Source: Candidatus Omnitrophota bacterium
Lineage (GTDB): Bacteria > Omnitrophota > Gorgyraeia > Gygaellales > Profunditerraquicolaceae
NCBI GenBank assembly: GCA_028716305.1
Contig: JAQUQA010000100.1
Coordinates: forward strand, 1-5,058
Direction: 5' to 3'
DNA: 5,058 bases
Below the pieces are notes generated by a model. The model had not been told where the DNA came from and ran no database searches. It saw nothing but the letters and a program-made list of their open reading frames with translations. Positions 4,650 to 5,058 of this stretch are shown here, piece after piece. The translations under genes and the position numbers were made by a program. The number at the start of each line of letters is the position of its first letter. The stretch's first letter is position 1.

Positions 4650-5058
4650 CTTAAGAGCCCCGCGATCCTGTCCCCAAAGAACCTTAAGATGTCGTTATAG
4701 GTAACTACCACTGCCAGGGTAATAATCAATAAAAATCCCGCCTGCGAAATTACGCGTTCGGTTTTAAGGCTGAGCTGCTTACCCCGGAACTTCTCGATCA
4801 GTAGAAGAAGGATGTGCCCCCCGTCAAGTATCGGCAACGGCAGAAGATTAAAAATCGCCAGGCTGATGCTTAAAATACCGACCAGATTCAATACCGGGAA
4901 AACCCCTTCCTGCGCCGCCCTGGCGGTGATGTAAAAGATACCGATCGGGCCGGTGACCGTTTCGCGCACGGAAAGGCTTCCGGTAATCATCCTCCAGAGC
5001 GCTTTATAGGTGATCGTGGTCAGGGCCCAGGTTTTCTTCAGGCCCATATACATTGATT
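4646..5058 (-). CDS. rseP: RseP/M50-type site-2 membrane protease, C-terminal part (runs off the right edge)
   Basis: The reading frame is open to the window edge, leaving 136 complete residues of the C-terminus of an intramembrane zinc metalloprotease that cleaves membrane-spanning substrates such as anti-sigma factors. Visible are the family segment VTGPIGIF, a membrane helix around VFPVLNLVGILSISLAIF, and the signature NLLPLPILDGGH. The Asp of that signature is by homology the third zinc ligand of the active site. A final hydrophobic helix lies around AGFLLIITLAVVV, followed by a short cytoplasmic-like tail ending AGLLR. The HExxH motif and PDZ domain(s) would be upstream, outside the window. 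The in-frame Met at 5053 is internal, not the start. Position before ispG matches the common order dxr-rseP-ispG. The symbol is by family; the true substrate is unknown. Confidence 0.92.
   Translation of the reverse strand, partial: SMYMGLKKTWALTTITYKALWRMITGSLSVRETVTGPIGIFYITARAAQEGVFPVLNLVGILSISLAIFNLLPLPILDGGHILLLLIEKFRGKQLSLKTERVISQAGFLLIITLAVVVTYNDILRFFGDRIAGLLR

Overview
This 5,058-bp window is part of one leftward (minus-strand) housekeeping operon that runs off both ends. In transcription order, from high to low coordinates, it holds: the C-terminal part of an RseP-type site-2 protease (5058-4646), ispG (4513-3425), a CpaF/TadA-type secretion ATPase (3428-2169), an editing-domain-less prolyl-tRNA synthetase proS (2162-909), rimP (796-332), and the N-terminal part of nusA (313-1). 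No RNA genes, insertion sequences or CRISPR arrays were found, and I see no convincing factor-independent terminator in the direction of the operon.

The order rseP-ispG-proS ... rimP-nusA is a widespread ancestral bacterial arrangement linking the MEP isoprenoid pathway, membrane proteolysis and translation/transcription factors. Two departures stand out. A secretion/pilus ATPase sits between ispG and proS, joined by a 4-bp ATGA overlap upstream and a 6-bp gap downstream. The proS has lost the INS editing domain and carries a four-cysteine, zinc-ribbon-like loop in its place. The NusA N-terminal domain is also about 25 residues shorter than in Bacillus or E. coli. Together with the intergenic repeats, this suggests an uncultured bacterium, possibly of the PVC side of the tree (for example Omnitrophota). 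That assignment rests on recalled family patterns and is tentative.

The only two gaps of more than 20 bp, rseP-ispG (4514-4645) and proS-rimP (797-908), are both filled by degenerate 7-bp tandem repeats followed by inverted copies of the same repeat, giving long imperfect hairpins. The two arrays use different heptamers (GCRYAAA and GTTCRGY) but share one architecture. This is the most unusual structure in the window and is not explained by the genes.

Functionally, ispG makes the isoprenoid precursor HMBPP. RseP cleaves membrane-embedded substrates. ProRS charges tRNA-Pro, RimP matures the 30S subunit and NusA controls transcript elongation. The CpaF-like ATPase would power a type IV pilus/Tad or type II-like machine whose other parts are not in this window.
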